Shown here piece after piece: positions 31,191 to 40,359 of a stretch of DNA of 64,000 nucleotides; the first letter of the stretch is position 1, and each line of letters opens with the position of its first letter. This stretch comes from Acidocella sp. 20-57-95 (GTDB lineage: Bacteria > Pseudomonadota > Alphaproteobacteria > Acetobacterales > Acetobacteraceae). A program made the position numbers and the translations under genes. Location: contig NCAT01000001.1 in NCBI GenBank assembly GCA_002255575.1, forward strand, positions 167,024-231,023, given 5' to 3'. Under the pieces are notes generated by a model. The model was not told the origin of the DNA. It did no database searches and saw only the letters and a list, made by a program, of their open reading frames with translations.

Positions 31191-31928
31191 TCATACCGCC
31201 GAATTGCCCCCGTCCACCGGGAGCATCGCGCCAGTGATAAACGCCGCATCATCGGAGGCTAAAAAGGCAATCGCCGCTGCCACATCGCGCGGCTGGCCGA
31301 TGCGCCCGAGCGGGATGGCCTCTGCCATTGCCGCAAAACGCGCCTCATCCGCCGCACGGGAATCCCCACGCAGCATCGCGGTATCAGTATCTCCGGGGCA
31401 CACCGCATTTACCCGAATCCCCTGCCTGGCATGGTCGGCCGCCATCGAGCGTGTGAGCTGCACAATCGCCCCCTTGCTGGTGCCGTAAGCCAGCGCGTCA
31501 GTTGCGGCGACGAGCCCCCAGTCCGATGCTACATTGATAATCGCGCCGGATTTTTGCGCCGCCATCACCGGCACCACGGCGCGGCACAGGCGGAACACGG
31601 ACGTTACATTTACCGCCATGATGCGATCCCACTCAGCATCCGTGCAGGTGGCCACGGTGCCGTTGAATAACACCCCGGCATTATTCACCAGCACATCCAA
31701 CCGCCCATGAAGACCAAGCGCACATGCCACAAGCCGCGACGCGGCTTCCGGTGCGGCAATATCTTGCGCAAGAAAATCCGCACCCAATTCTGCCGCCAGC
31801 GCGTTTCCCGCTGCCTCGTTACGGCCGGTGAGAAGCAGTTTCGCGCCGCGCTCGGCAAACAACCGCGCAGTCGCCATCCCAATCCCCGCCGTGGCGCCGG
31901 TGATTAGTGTAATTTTGCCTGTCAGCAT
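31191..31928 (-). CDS. SDR family NAD(P)-dependent oxidoreductase
   Basis: Classical short-chain dehydrogenase of 245 aa. The cofactor motif TGATAGIG is near residue 10, NNAG near residue 86, and the active site is the Ser near INVASDWG with YGTSK near residue 155. After the first beta strand comes LLTGRNEAA, with Arg where NADP-dependent members carry a basic residue, so NADPH use is plausible. The C-terminus PVDGGNSAV is typical. The substrate is unknown. It stands alone, on the same strand as the nitroreductase 76 bp upstream. Confidence 0.87.
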   Translation of the reverse strand: MLTGKITLITGATAGIGMATARLFAERGAKLLLTGRNEAAGNALAAELGADFLAQDIAAPEAASRLVACALGLHGRLDVLVNNAGVLFNGTVATCTDAEWDRIMAVNVTSVFRLCRAVVPVMAAQKSGAIINVASDWGLVAATDALAYGTSKGAIVQLTRSMAADHARQGIRVNAVCPGDTDTAMLRGDSRAADEARFAAMAEAIPLGRIGQPRDVAAAIAFLASDDAAFITGAMLPVDGGNSAV

Positions 31929-32004
31929 CTCTCAAACCCCTTTGGAAGCGCCCGTATTATCAGCTTCTCCCAAAGCCGGTTTGACAATTCAGTTTAGCAA
32001 AACC

Positions 32005-32595
32005 TCAAAATCCACCCTCGAACGCGATATCGGCGAGCGGTTTGCGGGGCGATGGGACTTCACGCGCCTGCAAAAATTCCGGCAATTGATCCTTCGGCCC
32101 CAATTTGCCAAGCACGATGCCGGCTTCAATCCGGTGGCCGTCTGGCACCTTCAATTCGGTTTTGATCTTCTCAAACTCAATCCCTATCATGGCGTGCGTG
32201 TGCCAGCCGAGCAGGGTGGCCTGTAACGCGAGCGCCCCCCAAGCCGCACCAGCATCAAACGAATGGCTGTGCGATGGCACGCGGGCATCTTTGCCCGGCA
32301 TCACCATGGTGGTTTCCGAGACCACAAAAATAATCGCCGACGCCGTTTTGGCCCAGGATTGGTTGAACTCGTTCAAAAGGTGCAAAAATTTGTCCCAATG
32401 GGCGTTATCACGCGTGGCGTATAAAAACCGCCAGGGCTGCGAATTATACGAGGATGGCGCCCAACGGGCCGCTTCCAGAATGGTGAATAATACGTCCTGC
32501 GGCATCGCCTCACCGGTGAAGGAGCGCGGCGACCAACGGTCGAGAAACATTTTTGCGACCGGGTGGTCAGCGACGCGGGGATTGGCTTCAGTCAT
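32005..32595 (-). CDS. nitroreductase family protein
   Basis: FMN-dependent oxidoreductase of 196 aa. RWSPRSFTGEAM carries the basic residues that bind the FMN phosphate, ARWAPSSYNSQPW is the hallmark of the family, and GIVLGKLG closes the fold. Members reduce nitro compounds, quinones or enones with NAD(P)H. The physiological substrate here cannot be inferred. It points away from a GNAT gene; the 137-bp gap between them must hold both promoters, but none stood out. Confidence 0.85.
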   Translation of the reverse strand: MTEANPRVADHPVAKMFLDRWSPRSFTGEAMPQDVLFTILEAARWAPSSYNSQPWRFLYATRDNAHWDKFLHLLNEFNQSWAKTASAIIFVVSETTMVMPGKDARVPSHSHSFDAGAAWGALALQATLLGWHTHAMIGIEFEKIKTELKVPDGHRIEAGIVLGKLGPKDQLPEFLQAREVPSPRKPLADIAFEGGF

Positions 32596-32732
32596 AAATC
32601 AGGGCTCCGTTTCAGGTTGGTCTGCCCGAGAGGTGGTGATCGCGCTGGCACATTCAAAGGTTTTTCTCAGCCGACCATTGCACGCCGCGCCCCGGTGTTT
32701 AACGCTACACGCGCCCCTGCCCGCGAGTCCCA

Positions 32733-33338
32733 ATGCCCGACCAGCCAAGCCACGAATTCCACCCCTTATTGCTACAAGGGCAGCATGTGCGCCTGGTGCC
32801 GCTGGAAGCCAGCCACCATGACGGGCTGGTGGCAGCCGTGCAGGACGGCGAATTATGGCGGCTTTGGTACACTGCAATTCCCACGCCGGAGGCCATGGCG
32901 GCTGAAATCGAGCGGCGGCTGGGCCTGCAGCAGAAGGGCTCGATGGCACCGTTCACCGTGCTGGACGCTGAGGGCAAAATTGTCGGCATGACTACTTTTA
33001 TGAATATCGATGCCACTCAGCGGCGGGTCGAAATCGGCTCCACCTGGTATGCCAAGCGGGTGCAGAAAACCCCCTTGAACACCGAAGCCAAATTGCTGCT
33101 GCTGGGCCACGCTTTTGAGACGCTAGGCTGCATTGCGGTGGAGTTCCGCACCCATTTCTTCAACCAGGCCAGCCGCCGCGCTATCGAGAGGCTGGGCGCC
33201 AAGCTGGACGGTATTCTGCGCCAGCATCAGCGCACCAAGGATGGCTCGATGCGCGATACCTGCGTGTACAGCATCATCTCGCCCGAATGGCCCACCGTGA
33301 AGCAGCATCTGCAATGGCAGTTGGTAAAACCGCGCTAG
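32733..33338 (+). CDS. GNAT family N-acetyltransferase (RimJ/RimL type)
   Basis: Protein of 201 aa resembling acetyltransferases that act on protein N-termini or small molecules. The N-terminus LLLQGQHVRLVPLEASHHDGL is typical of the RimJ/RimL branch. TEAKLLLLGHAFETLGCIAV spans the region after the acetyl-CoA loop, and NQASRRAIERLGAKLDG is the conserved C-terminal strand and helix. The substrate is unknown. It lies upstream of hisZ in the same direction, but hisZ has its own promoter candidate, so it is probably separately expressed. Confidence 0.85.
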   Translation: MPDQPSHEFHPLLLQGQHVRLVPLEASHHDGLVAAVQDGELWRLWYTAIPTPEAMAAEIERRLGLQQKGSMAPFTVLDAEGKIVGMTTFMNIDATQRRVEIGSTWYAKRVQKTPLNTEAKLLLLGHAFETLGCIAVEFRTHFFNQASRRAIERLGAKLDGILRQHQRTKDGSMRDTCVYSIISPEWPTVKQHLQWQLVKPR

Positions 33339-33360
33339 GGGCTCCTCTGCGCTCCCGTAA

Positions 33361-33389
33361 TTGGACGGCGCGGGGACTAGTGCTATAGC
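33361..33389 (+). promoter_or_regulatory. probable promoter of hisZ-purA
   Basis: TTGGAC (33361-33366) and TATAGC (33384-33389) are separated by 17 bp, close to sigma-70 consensus. Transcription would start near 33396, giving a short leader of about 18 bases before the hisZ ATG. Confidence 0.5.
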
Positions 33390-33413
33390 GCCGCGCCACT
33401 ACCGACGGTTCCC

Positions 33414-34553
33414 ATGAACGAGACGCCCGCCAATCACCCTGCTTTGCTGCCCGCCGGCCTGCGCGACACGCTGCCGCCGGAAGCCGAAATTGAAGCCAAA
33501 ACCGTTGAAAGCATCATGGATTGCTTCGCAGCCCACGGCTATGCGCGGGTCAAAACGCCACTGCTAGAGTTCGAGGATAGTCTGTTTGCAGGCTCCGGTG
33601 CCGCCACCGCCGAGCAAACCTTCCGGCTGATGGACCCGGAAAGCCAGCGTATGATGGGGCTGCGGGCCGATACCACCCCGCAGATTGGCCGGGTTGCCGC
33701 GACCAGACTGGGTACCGCGCCGCGCCCGCTGCGCCTGGCCTATGCCGGGCAGTGCCTGCGGGTGCGCGGCTCGCATTTGCAGCCGGAACGCCAGATTGCC
33801 CAGGCCGGAATTGAACTGATCGGCGTGGATGCCGCCGAAGCGGATGCCGAAATTATCCTGAACGCCGCTGAAGCGCTCGCCGCCGTGGGGCTCAGCCATA
33901 TAAGCTTCGACCTCACCATGCCGCATCTGGTGCTGCAATTGCTGGGCGAGGATGTCAGCCCGGCCCTGGCCCGCGCGTTGGATCGCAAGGATAGCGCTGC
34001 TGTGGCCAGCCTGGGCGGCGCGCAGGCTGGCTTGTTGCAGCAATTATTGGAAGCCTCCGGCACCGCCGCCCGCGCCATGCCGGCCTTGCTCGCCATCGAC
34101 CTGCCCGCCACCGCCAAGGCACTTGCCCTCCGCATGGCCGAGACCGTCTCAGCCATCCAGGCCCGCAGCCCGGACCTGGCTTTGACGATCGACCCGGTGG
34201 AATTCCGTGGCTACCGCTACCATACCGGCATCTGCTTCACCGTGTTTGCCTCCGGCGAGCAGGCGGAACTCGGCCGTGGCGGGCGGTATTTGTGCGGCGA
34301 CACCGAGCCCGCCACCGGCATCACTTTGTACCCGGACACCATCGTGCAGGTGGCCCCCGCCCCGGCGCTACGGCCACGCATCTATGTGCCGTACGGCACC
34401 AAGCCGGACATCGCCGCCACCTTCCGCGCCCATAAATTTGCAACGGTCGCTGGTTTGGCACCGGTGGAAAACCCCGCGCTTGAAGCGGCCCGCCTAGGCT
34501 GCCAGCATGTATTTCAAAACGGCGACATCCACGCCGTCACAGGGACTAAATAA
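33414..34553 (+). CDS. hisZ: ATP phosphoribosyltransferase regulatory subunit HisZ
   Basis: Histidyl-tRNA synthetase paralogue of 379 aa that partners the short HisG to start histidine synthesis. The class II fold is recognised in LPAGLRDTLPPEAEIEAK, RTD-like motif LRADTTPQIGRVAATRL and a core that lacks the full histidine A motif of HisS. The C-terminal anticodon-binding domain is shorter than in HisS. It sits three bases before purA, an order known in alphaproteobacteria. hisG itself is not in the window. Confidence 0.9.
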   Translation: MNETPANHPALLPAGLRDTLPPEAEIEAKTVESIMDCFAAHGYARVKTPLLEFEDSLFAGSGAATAEQTFRLMDPESQRMMGLRADTTPQIGRVAATRLGTAPRPLRLAYAGQCLRVRGSHLQPERQIAQAGIELIGVDAAEADAEIILNAAEALAAVGLSHISFDLTMPHLVLQLLGEDVSPALARALDRKDSAAVASLGGAQAGLLQQLLEASGTAARAMPALLAIDLPATAKALALRMAETVSAIQARSPDLALTIDPVEFRGYRYHTGICFTVFASGEQAELGRGGRYLCGDTEPATGITLYPDTIVQVAPAPALRPRIYVPYGTKPDIAATFRAHKFATVAGLAPVENPALEAARLGCQHVFQNGDIHAVTGTK

Positions 34554-34556
34554 CAA

Positions 34557-35846
34557 ATGACAAATGTGACGATTATCGGCGCGCAATGGGGCGATGAAGG
34601 CAAAGGCAAGGTTGTGGACTGGCTGGCCAGCCGGGCGGACATCGTGGTGCGTTTCCAGGGCGGGCATAATGCCGGGCACACTTTGGTGGTGGGCAATGAG
34701 ACCTATAAGCTCTCACTGCTGCCCTCCGGCCTGGTGCGCGGCAAATTGGGCATCATCGGCAATGGCGTGGTGATCGACCCGGTCGCGTTGCTGGCTGAAA
34801 TCGACCGCGTGACTGCCCAGGGCCTGCTGGTCTCGCCGGAAACGCTACGCATTGCCGATAACGCCACGCTGATTTTGCCCGTCCATGCCGCCATCGACAG
34901 CGCCCGCGAGGCCGCCCGAGGTGCCCGCAAAATCGGCACCACCGGCCGTGGCATCGGCCCGGCCTACGAGGACAAGGTGGCCCGCCGCGCGATTCGCGTA
35001 TGTGACCTCGCCGAGCCGGAAACGCTTGCCAACAAGCTGGACGAGCTGCTGCTGCACCATAACACGCTGCTGGCCGGGCTCGGCGCGCCGACTTTTAATA
35101 AGGAAGAATTGCTCGCCGACTTACTGGCTCTTGCCCCGCGCATTCTGCCCTATGCCGAACCGGTATGGGAGCGCCTGGCTATTGCCAAACGCGCCGGTGA
35201 GCGGATTTTGTTTGAAGGCGCGCAGGCGGTGATGCTGGATGTCGATCACGGCACTTACCCGTTCGTCACCTCCTCCAACACTGTCGCCGGCACGGCTGCC
35301 GCTGGTTCCGGCGTGGGCCCTGGTACGGTGGGCCGCGTGCTCGGCATCGCCAAAGCCTATTGCACCCGTGTCGGCTCCGGCCCGTTCCCGACCGAACTGC
35401 ATGACGATACTGGCCGTTTGCTCGGCGAACGCGGCCATGAATTTGGCACGGTCACAGGCCGTAAGCGCCGCTGCGGCTGGTTTGACGCCGCCTTGGTGCG
35501 GCAAGCTGTGAAGGTCGGCGGCATTGACGGTATCGCGCTCACCAAGCTCGACGTGCTGGATGGCTTCGCGGAACTGAAAATCGGCGTCGGCTACACCATC
35601 AACGGTAAAACTTACAGACACCTGCCCGCTGGCATGGCCGCCCAAGCCGCCGCCACACCAATCTATGAAACCCTTGAAGGCTGGTCCGGTTCAACGCGGG
35701 GTGCCCGCACCTGGGCGGATTTGCCGGCTCAGGCAATTAAATATGTGAAGCATATCGAGGAGCTGATTGAAGCGCCGGTGACGTTGCTTTCAACGTCACC
35801 AGAGCGCGACGACACGATCCTGATGCAAGACCCGTTCGCAGATTAA
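34557..35846 (+). CDS. purA: adenylosuccinate synthetase
   Basis: Enzyme of 429 aa joining IMP and aspartate with GTP in AMP synthesis. The P-loop-like [17 protein letters not shown] contains the catalytic Asp, GGHNAGHT the catalytic His, and [33 protein letters not shown] and the C-terminal SAR-type [11 protein letters not shown] are all present. Full length. It is cotranscribed with hisZ. A compound palindromic repeat follows in the intergenic space. Confidence 0.97.
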   Translation: MTNVTIIGAQWGDEGKGKVVDWLASRADIVVRFQGGHNAGHTLVVGNETYKLSLLPSGLVRGKLGIIGNGVVIDPVALLAEIDRVTAQGLLVSPETLRIADNATLILPVHAAIDSAREAARGARKIGTTGRGIGPAYEDKVARRAIRVCDLAEPETLANKLDELLLHHNTLLAGLGAPTFNKEELLADLLALAPRILPYAEPVWERLAIAKRAGERILFEGAQAVMLDVDHGTYPFVTSSNTVAGTAAAGSGVGPGTVGRVLGIAKAYCTRVGSGPFPTELHDDTGRLLGERGHEFGTVTGRKRRCGWFDAALVRQAVKVGGIDGIALTKLDVLDGFAELKIGVGYTINGKTYRHLPAGMAAQAAATPIYETLEGWSGSTRGARTWADLPAQAIKYVKHIEELIEAPVTLLSTSPERDDTILMQDPFAD

Positions 35847-35869
35847 GGCCGCTCCGGCCTCCCCGCCAT

Positions 35870-35979
35870 CAACCGTCATGCTCCCGCAACCGTCACGCTC
35901 CCGCAACCGTCATGCTCGCGGAGGCGAGCATCTTCTTGAACCGCAAAGCAAGAAGATACGCGCCTGCGCAAGTATGACG
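35870..35979. repeat. compound intergenic repeat: three 17-bp direct repeats leading into a cruciform
   Basis: Three tandem 17-bp units begin at 35870, 35887 and 35904, each a variant of CAACCGTCATGCTCCCG with one change per copy. The last unit runs into ATGCTCGC/GCGAGCAT (8-bp stem, four-base loop, 35912-35931) and then ATCTTCTTG/CAAGAAGAT (9-bp stem, 35930-35957). An outer CGTCAT (35908-35913) pairs with ATGACG (35974-35979), closing a cruciform of about 72 bp. The CGTCATGCTCGCG...GCGAGCAT style resembles short palindromic repeats dispersed in alphaproteobacterial genomes. It lies between the ends of purA and coxM, which converge. Confidence 0.8.
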
Positions 35980-35996
35980 ATGAAAAAGACGCGGGA

Positions 35997-36791
35997 CTAA
36001 CCCGCCGCAGCAACAGCCCGCTTCGCCATCACACCCACCAGATGCGCCCGGTACGGTGCGCTGCCGTGGATGTCGGCGTTCATCTCATCAACCGGGGTGG
36101 TGATGCCGTTCAGCGCATCCGGGGTGAAGGATTTGCTCAAGGCAGCCTCAAACGCCGCATGGCGGAACACACCATTCTGGCCAGCACCGGTGATGGCAAC
36201 CCGCACGCCGGAGGCAAACTTGGCAACAAACACACCGACCATGGCATAGCGCGAGGCGGGGTTGGCGAACTTCGCGTAAGCAGCCTTTTCCGGCAGCGGG
36301 AAATGCACTTCGGTGATGATTTCATCTGGGTTCAACGCGGTGGTGAACATGCCCTGGAAATAATCATCCGCCGCGATGGTGCGGGTATTGGTTTTGATGG
36401 TGGCGCCCAACGCCAACACTGCCGCGGGGTAGCAGGCGGACGGGTCGTTATTCGCGAGCGAGCCACCGATGGTGCCACGGTAGCGCACTTGGCGGTCACC
36501 GATGTTACCGGCAAGCTCCGCCAACGCTGGCAAGGCTTTTTTCACTTCCGGCGAGGCTGCCACGGTGCCGTGTGGGGTCATGGCACCGACAATCAGCTTG
36601 CCGCCTTCAAGTTTGATGTAATTCAAACCGAGCGCAGAGAGATCAACCACAGTCGATGGTTTGTTCAGGCGCTGCTTGAGCACCGGGATGAAGGTCATGC
36701 CGCCGGCCAGAGCTTTGGCTTCCGCATCAGCCGCCAGGGTTTTAACAGCATCCGCGATATTCGCAGGTTTGGCATAGGTAAAATCATACAT
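35997..36791 (-). CDS. molybdenum hydroxylase FAD-binding medium subunit (CoxM-like)
   Basis: Flavoprotein subunit of 264 aa passing electrons from the iron-sulfur subunit to the acceptor. The N-terminal FAD domain shows AGGMTFIPVLKQRLNKP near residue 30 and the second FAD segment TIGGSLANNDPS near residue 108, both characteristic of the CoxM/CutM/xanthine dehydrogenase family. It is 18 bp downstream of the large subunit on the same strand. Somewhat short versus CoxM (about 285 aa) but complete. Confidence 0.9.
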   Translation of the reverse strand: MYDFTYAKPANIADAVKTLAADAEAKALAGGMTFIPVLKQRLNKPSTVVDLSALGLNYIKLEGGKLIVGAMTPHGTVAASPEVKKALPALAELAGNIGDRQVRYRGTIGGSLANNDPSACYPAAVLALGATIKTNTRTIAADDYFQGMFTTALNPDEIITEVHFPLPEKAAYAKFANPASRYAMVGVFVAKFASGVRVAITGAGQNGVFRHAAFEAALSKSFTPDALNGITTPVDEMNADIHGSAPYRAHLVGVMAKRAVAAAG

Positions 36792-36809
36792 GTCAGATTT
36801 CCTTTAAGA

Positions 36810-39185
36810 CTATTCAGCGGCCATCTTGGGCTGGTTGGCGTCGATCAATGACCAGATTTTAGCGGCTGTGGCCGGCATGTCCACATGGCGCACGCCATAA
36901 TCACGCAGCGCGTCCACCACCGCATTAATCACGGCGGGCGGGCTACCAATGGCACCAACCTCACCCACACCTTTGGAGCCCAACGGATTATGAGTGCAAA
37001 GCGTCGTTTCGGTGCCAACAAATATGTTGGGAATATTATCAGCCCGCGGCATGGTGTAATCCATCATCGAGCCGGACAGTAATTGCCCGCTTTCATCGTA
37101 AATCGCATGTTCCAGCAGCGCCTGGCCAATGCCCTGCGCCACGCCACCTTGCACCTGGCCTTCCACGATCATGGGGTTAATCACCCGGCCCACATCGTCA
37201 ACCGCGGTGAAATTGATGACCTGGGTCACGCCCGTATCGGGGTCAATTTCCACTTCGCAAATATGGCAACCGCCCGGATAGGTAAAGTTTTTCGGATCGT
37301 AAAAGGCGGTTTCTTCAAGCCCCGGCTCTAACTCTTCAATCGGGTAGTTGTGCGGCACGTAGGCGGTAAGCGCAATTTCACCGAAGCTTTTGGCTTTATC
37401 CGTCCCCACCACCGAGAATTTACCATCCTTGAACTCGATGTCATGCACATCGGCTTCCATCAGATGGGCGGCAATTTTTTTGCCCTTATCGATGATTTTA
37501 TCCATCGCCTTGACCATCGCCGAGCCACCCACTGAGAGTGAACGGCTGCCATAGGTCCCCATGCCGAACGGCACTTTACCAGTATCGCCATGCACGATGT
37601 CGATCATGTCATGCGGTACGCCGAGCTGTTCAGAGACCAGCTGTGCAAAGGTGGTTTCATGGCCTTGGCCATGGCTGTGCGCACCGGTGAATACGGTCAC
37701 ACTGCCGGTCGGGTGAACCCGGATATTGGCCACTTCATACAAGCCCGCCCGCGCACCGAGCGCGCCAGCGACGGCTGAGGGCGCAATACCACAGGCTTCC
37801 ACATAGGTTGAAATACCAATACCGCGTAATTTGCCCTTGGCAGCAGCAGCCTTACGGCGTGCTTCGAAGCCTGCATAATCGGCTGCTTTCAAGGCACCAT
37901 CGAAGGTCGCGAGATAGTCGCCACTGTCGTATTGTAAGGCGATCGGGGTTTGGTACGGGAAGGCGTCTTTCGGGATGAAATTCTTTTTACGGATCTCCAC
38001 CCGGTCCATGTTCATCTCACGGGCGGCGACATCCACAATGCGTTCCAGCAAGAACGTGGCTTCCGGGCGGCCTGCCCCGCGATACGCATCCACCGGCACA
38101 GTGTTGGTGAACACTGCTTTTACTTCCGCGTAGATGGCTGCCGTTTTATAAACGCCCGCCAGCAACGTGGCCGACAGATAAGTCGGCACGGAAGGGGCAA
38201 AGGTTGAAAGATACGCGCCCATGTTGGCTTGCGTATCCACTTTGAGCGCCAGGAAATGCCCCTCAGCGTCTAAAGCTAGTTCCGCGACGGAAATATGGTC
38301 GCGGCCATGCGCATCCGTTATGAAGGCTTCGGTCCGGTCAGCCGTCCATTTAATCGGACGCTTTACCTTCGCCGCCGCCCAGGTGAGTGCGGCTTCCTCG
38401 GCATAATGGAAAATTTTCGAGCCAAACCCGCCACCCACATCAGGGGCCACCACCCGCAATTTATGTTCCGGAATGCCAAGCACAAAGGCGCCCATCAACA
38501 GCCGGATCACATGCGGGTTCTGGCTGGTGGTATATAAGGTATATTCACCAGATGAGACGTCGTAATCGCCGATCGCCGCACGCGGCTCCATGGCGTTGGG
38601 CACCAGCCGGTTGTTGGTCAGGTCTAAACGGACAATTTTGTGGGCTTTCGCAAAGCCGGCCTCAACGGCGGCTTTGTCGCCAATATGCCAGTCAAAACAA
38701 ATATTTCCCTTGGCTTCATCATGCACCAGCGCCGCATTCGGGGCCAACGCTGCTGTCAGGTTGGCCACCGCGGGCAGGCTTTCAATATCCAGAATAATCG
38801 CTTCAGCGGCATCCTTCGCCTGCTGCTTGGTCTCTGCCACCACCAGCGCAATCGGGTCGCCCACATGGCGCACCTTGCCAGCGGCCAATACCGGGTGGCG
38901 GGGTTCCACCATCGGCGAGCCATCCTTGCTGTGAATCTGCCAGCCGCAGGGCACCCCGCCTACCGCGGCAAAATCGTCACCTGTGTAAATGGCGATCACA
39001 CCGGGCTTTTTCAGCGCCGCTGAAATATCAACCTTGTTAAGTTTTCCGTGCGGCACGTCTGAGCGCAGAAAATGCCCGTAAGCCTGGCCAGGACGGTTCA
39101 TATCATCCACATAATTGCCACGACCAGAGAGAAACCGGAGGTCTTCCTTGCGCTTTACCGAGGCGCCAATGCCATCAACTACCAT
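36810..39185 (-). CDS. molybdopterin hydroxylase large subunit (CoxL-like, form II)
   Basis: Catalytic subunit of 791 aa binding the molybdopterin cytosine dinucleotide cofactor. The active-site loop is AYRGAGR (residues 367-373), the form II signature, not the AYxCSFR of true CO dehydrogenase. [23 protein letters not shown] and the catalytic Glu region [14 protein letters not shown] near residue 730 are also present. A CO-oxidising role is therefore unlikely to be its main one; related form II enzymes act on other carbonyl or aromatic substrates, and the substrate here is unknown. Its ATG follows AAGGAA by seven bases. Order with neighbours is S-L-M with a hairpin between S and L. Confidence 0.93.
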   Translation of the reverse strand: MVVDGIGASVKRKEDLRFLSGRGNYVDDMNRPGQAYGHFLRSDVPHGKLNKVDISAALKKPGVIAIYTGDDFAAVGGVPCGWQIHSKDGSPMVEPRHPVLAAGKVRHVGDPIALVVAETKQQAKDAAEAIILDIESLPAVANLTAALAPNAALVHDEAKGNICFDWHIGDKAAVEAGFAKAHKIVRLDLTNNRLVPNAMEPRAAIGDYDVSSGEYTLYTTSQNPHVIRLLMGAFVLGIPEHKLRVVAPDVGGGFGSKIFHYAEEAALTWAAAKVKRPIKWTADRTEAFITDAHGRDHISVAELALDAEGHFLALKVDTQANMGAYLSTFAPSVPTYLSATLLAGVYKTAAIYAEVKAVFTNTVPVDAYRGAGRPEATFLLERIVDVAAREMNMDRVEIRKKNFIPKDAFPYQTPIALQYDSGDYLATFDGALKAADYAGFEARRKAAAAKGKLRGIGISTYVEACGIAPSAVAGALGARAGLYEVANIRVHPTGSVTVFTGAHSHGQGHETTFAQLVSEQLGVPHDMIDIVHGDTGKVPFGMGTYGSRSLSVGGSAMVKAMDKIIDKGKKIAAHLMEADVHDIEFKDGKFSVVGTDKAKSFGEIALTAYVPHNYPIEELEPGLEETAFYDPKNFTYPGGCHICEVEIDPDTGVTQVINFTAVDDVGRVINPMIVEGQVQGGVAQGIGQALLEHAIYDESGQLLSGSMMDYTMPRADNIPNIFVGTETTLCTHNPLGSKGVGEVGAIGSPPAVINAVVDALRDYGVRHVDMPATAAKIWSLIDANQPKMAAE

Positions 39186-39249
39186 TGTCAGTTTCCTTGT
39201 TTTTGGGGTGTTTTTTTAACACCTATTTTACCGGCTTTTTACATAGTCA

Positions 39250-39278
39250 AAAGGCAGGGTTTGTCACCCTGCCTTTTT
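39250..39278. terminator. bidirectional Rho-independent terminator between the small and large subunit genes
   Basis: GGCAGGG (39253-39259) pairs with CCCTGCC (39267-39273) around a seven-base loop, flanked by four A on the left and five T on the right, so either strand has a T-run after the stem. On the minus strand it follows the coxS-like stop by about ten bases and precedes the coxL-like ATG by about 70. It could set a high small-to-large transcript ratio, or the large subunit gene may have its own promoter. A second small hairpin GGTGTT/AACACC follows just upstream of coxL. Confidence 0.75.
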
Positions 39279-39282
39279 GCAA

Positions 39283-39777
39283 TCATTCAGCGGCCATCGG
39301 CACTTTATTATGCATAATTGGCCAGGCAGCGGCTATGGCTTTGACAATATTATGGTACCCTGTGCAGCGGCACAGATTACCTTCCAGCCCGTGACGGATT
39401 TGCTCCTCAGTCAGACCTTCCGGGTGACTATTCACCAAATCGATCGCGCTCATCACCATGCCGGGGGTGCAATAGCCGCATTGCAGCGCGTGGTGTTCGC
39501 GGAACATCTCCTGCATGGGGTGCAGCGAACCATCCTCGTTCACCAAGCCTTCAATGGTTAGCACTTTGGCCCCTTCAGCCTGCACAGCGAGCATGGTGCA
39601 GGCTTTCACCGACATGCCATTAACCTGCACCACGCAGGCGCCGCATTGGCTGGTATCGCAGCCAACATGGGTACCGGTCAGGTGCAGCTTATCGCGCAAC
39701 ATTTCCACCAACAGCGTGCGCGATTCCACATCCGCCGACACTGTTTTGCCATTCACCGTCAAGCTGATTTGAGCCAC
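39283..39777 (-). CDS. molybdenum hydroxylase 2Fe-2S small subunit (CoxS-like)
   Basis: Iron-sulfur subunit of 164 aa with two 2Fe-2S clusters. The N-terminal ferredoxin cluster uses Cys40, Cys45, Cys48 and Cys60 (CDTSQCGAC...C), and the C-terminal helical domain uses Cys100, Cys103, Cys136 and Cys138 (CGYCTPG and CRC). GTG at 39777 is chosen because GGAGG lies five bases upstream. A longer frame begins at 39846 but its first 23 residues do not fit. It is the first gene of the S-L-M set. Confidence 0.93.
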   Translation of the reverse strand: MAQISLTVNGKTVSADVESRTLLVEMLRDKLHLTGTHVGCDTSQCGACVVQVNGMSVKACTMLAVQAEGAKVLTIEGLVNEDGSLHPMQEMFREHHALQCGYCTPGMVMSAIDLVNSHPEGLTEEQIRHGLEGNLCRCTGYHNIVKAIAAAWPIMHNKVPMAAE

Positions 39778-39906
39778 TGGAGCCTCCATTTTTCTAAATA
39801 TGCCTGCCGCTATGAGAAACCGGCTTGCTGCGCACGTCAAGCTCACCTGGCTGCCCTGATTTCGGCTGCTTGCGTATTTGGCTTCTGTTGGCTACCGCAC
39901 AAGCCC

Positions 39907-40359
39907 ATGCCGCATAATTCCCTCCTGATCTGGCTGCTTGCGCCCTACCGGTTGCTCATCGCAATCGCGGCGCGGCTTAATATCAGTGAGGATTTCATCC
40001 GCTTCGGGATGGTCGGCACCATGGGGTTCTGTGTTGACACCATCACCGTGTACACGCTGCGCGGGTTCATCGGGCTTTACGCCGCCGGGACCGTCTCTTT
40101 TATCGTGGCGGCCTCCGCCAACTGGGCGGTCAACCGGGCCTGGACCTTCGGGCATAAAAACCATGACGCTATGCACACCCAATGGGTCCGGTTTCTGATG
40201 GTAAATCTTATCGGGTTTATCTTTAACCGGGGCTGCTTTTTTACCTTCATTACTATCAGCAGCTTTTGTCATAACCAGCCGGTCTATGCCATCATCGCCG
40301 GGTCATTCGCTGGGCTCGGGTTTAACTATTTCCTCTCCAAGCGTTTCGTCTTCGCCTGA
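39907..40359 (+). CDS. GtrA family membrane protein
   Basis: Small four-helix membrane protein of 150 aa. It has the GtrA pattern FIRFGMVGTMGFCVDTITVY, NWAVNRAWTFG and the C-terminal GLGFNYFLSKRFVF. Such proteins are thought to flip or position undecaprenyl-linked sugars for cell-surface glycosylation. The ATG at 39907 is the best family start. An open frame continues upstream but only antisense to the coxS-like gene. Its last 34 bases overlap the 3' end of xerD on the other strand. Confidence 0.83.
   Translation: MPHNSLLIWLLAPYRLLIAIAARLNISEDFIRFGMVGTMGFCVDTITVYTLRGFIGLYAAGTVSFIVAASANWAVNRAWTFGHKNHDAMHTQWVRFLMVNLIGFIFNRGCFFTFITISSFCHNQPVYAIIAGSFAGLGFNYFLSKRFVFA

Noticed and set aside
35870..35920. 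CRISPR array from the tandem repeats after purA
   Set aside because: Only three 17-bp units, with no spacers between them and no cas genes.
36810..39185. Annotation as true aerobic carbon monoxide dehydrogenase
   Set aside because: The active-site loop is AYRGAGR, not AYxCSFR, so the copper-binding cysteine is missing.
39646..39906. Extended N-terminus of the GtrA-like protein
   Set aside because: The extension runs antisense through the start of the iron-sulfur subunit gene and has no membrane-protein character; ATG at 39907 gives a normal GtrA.
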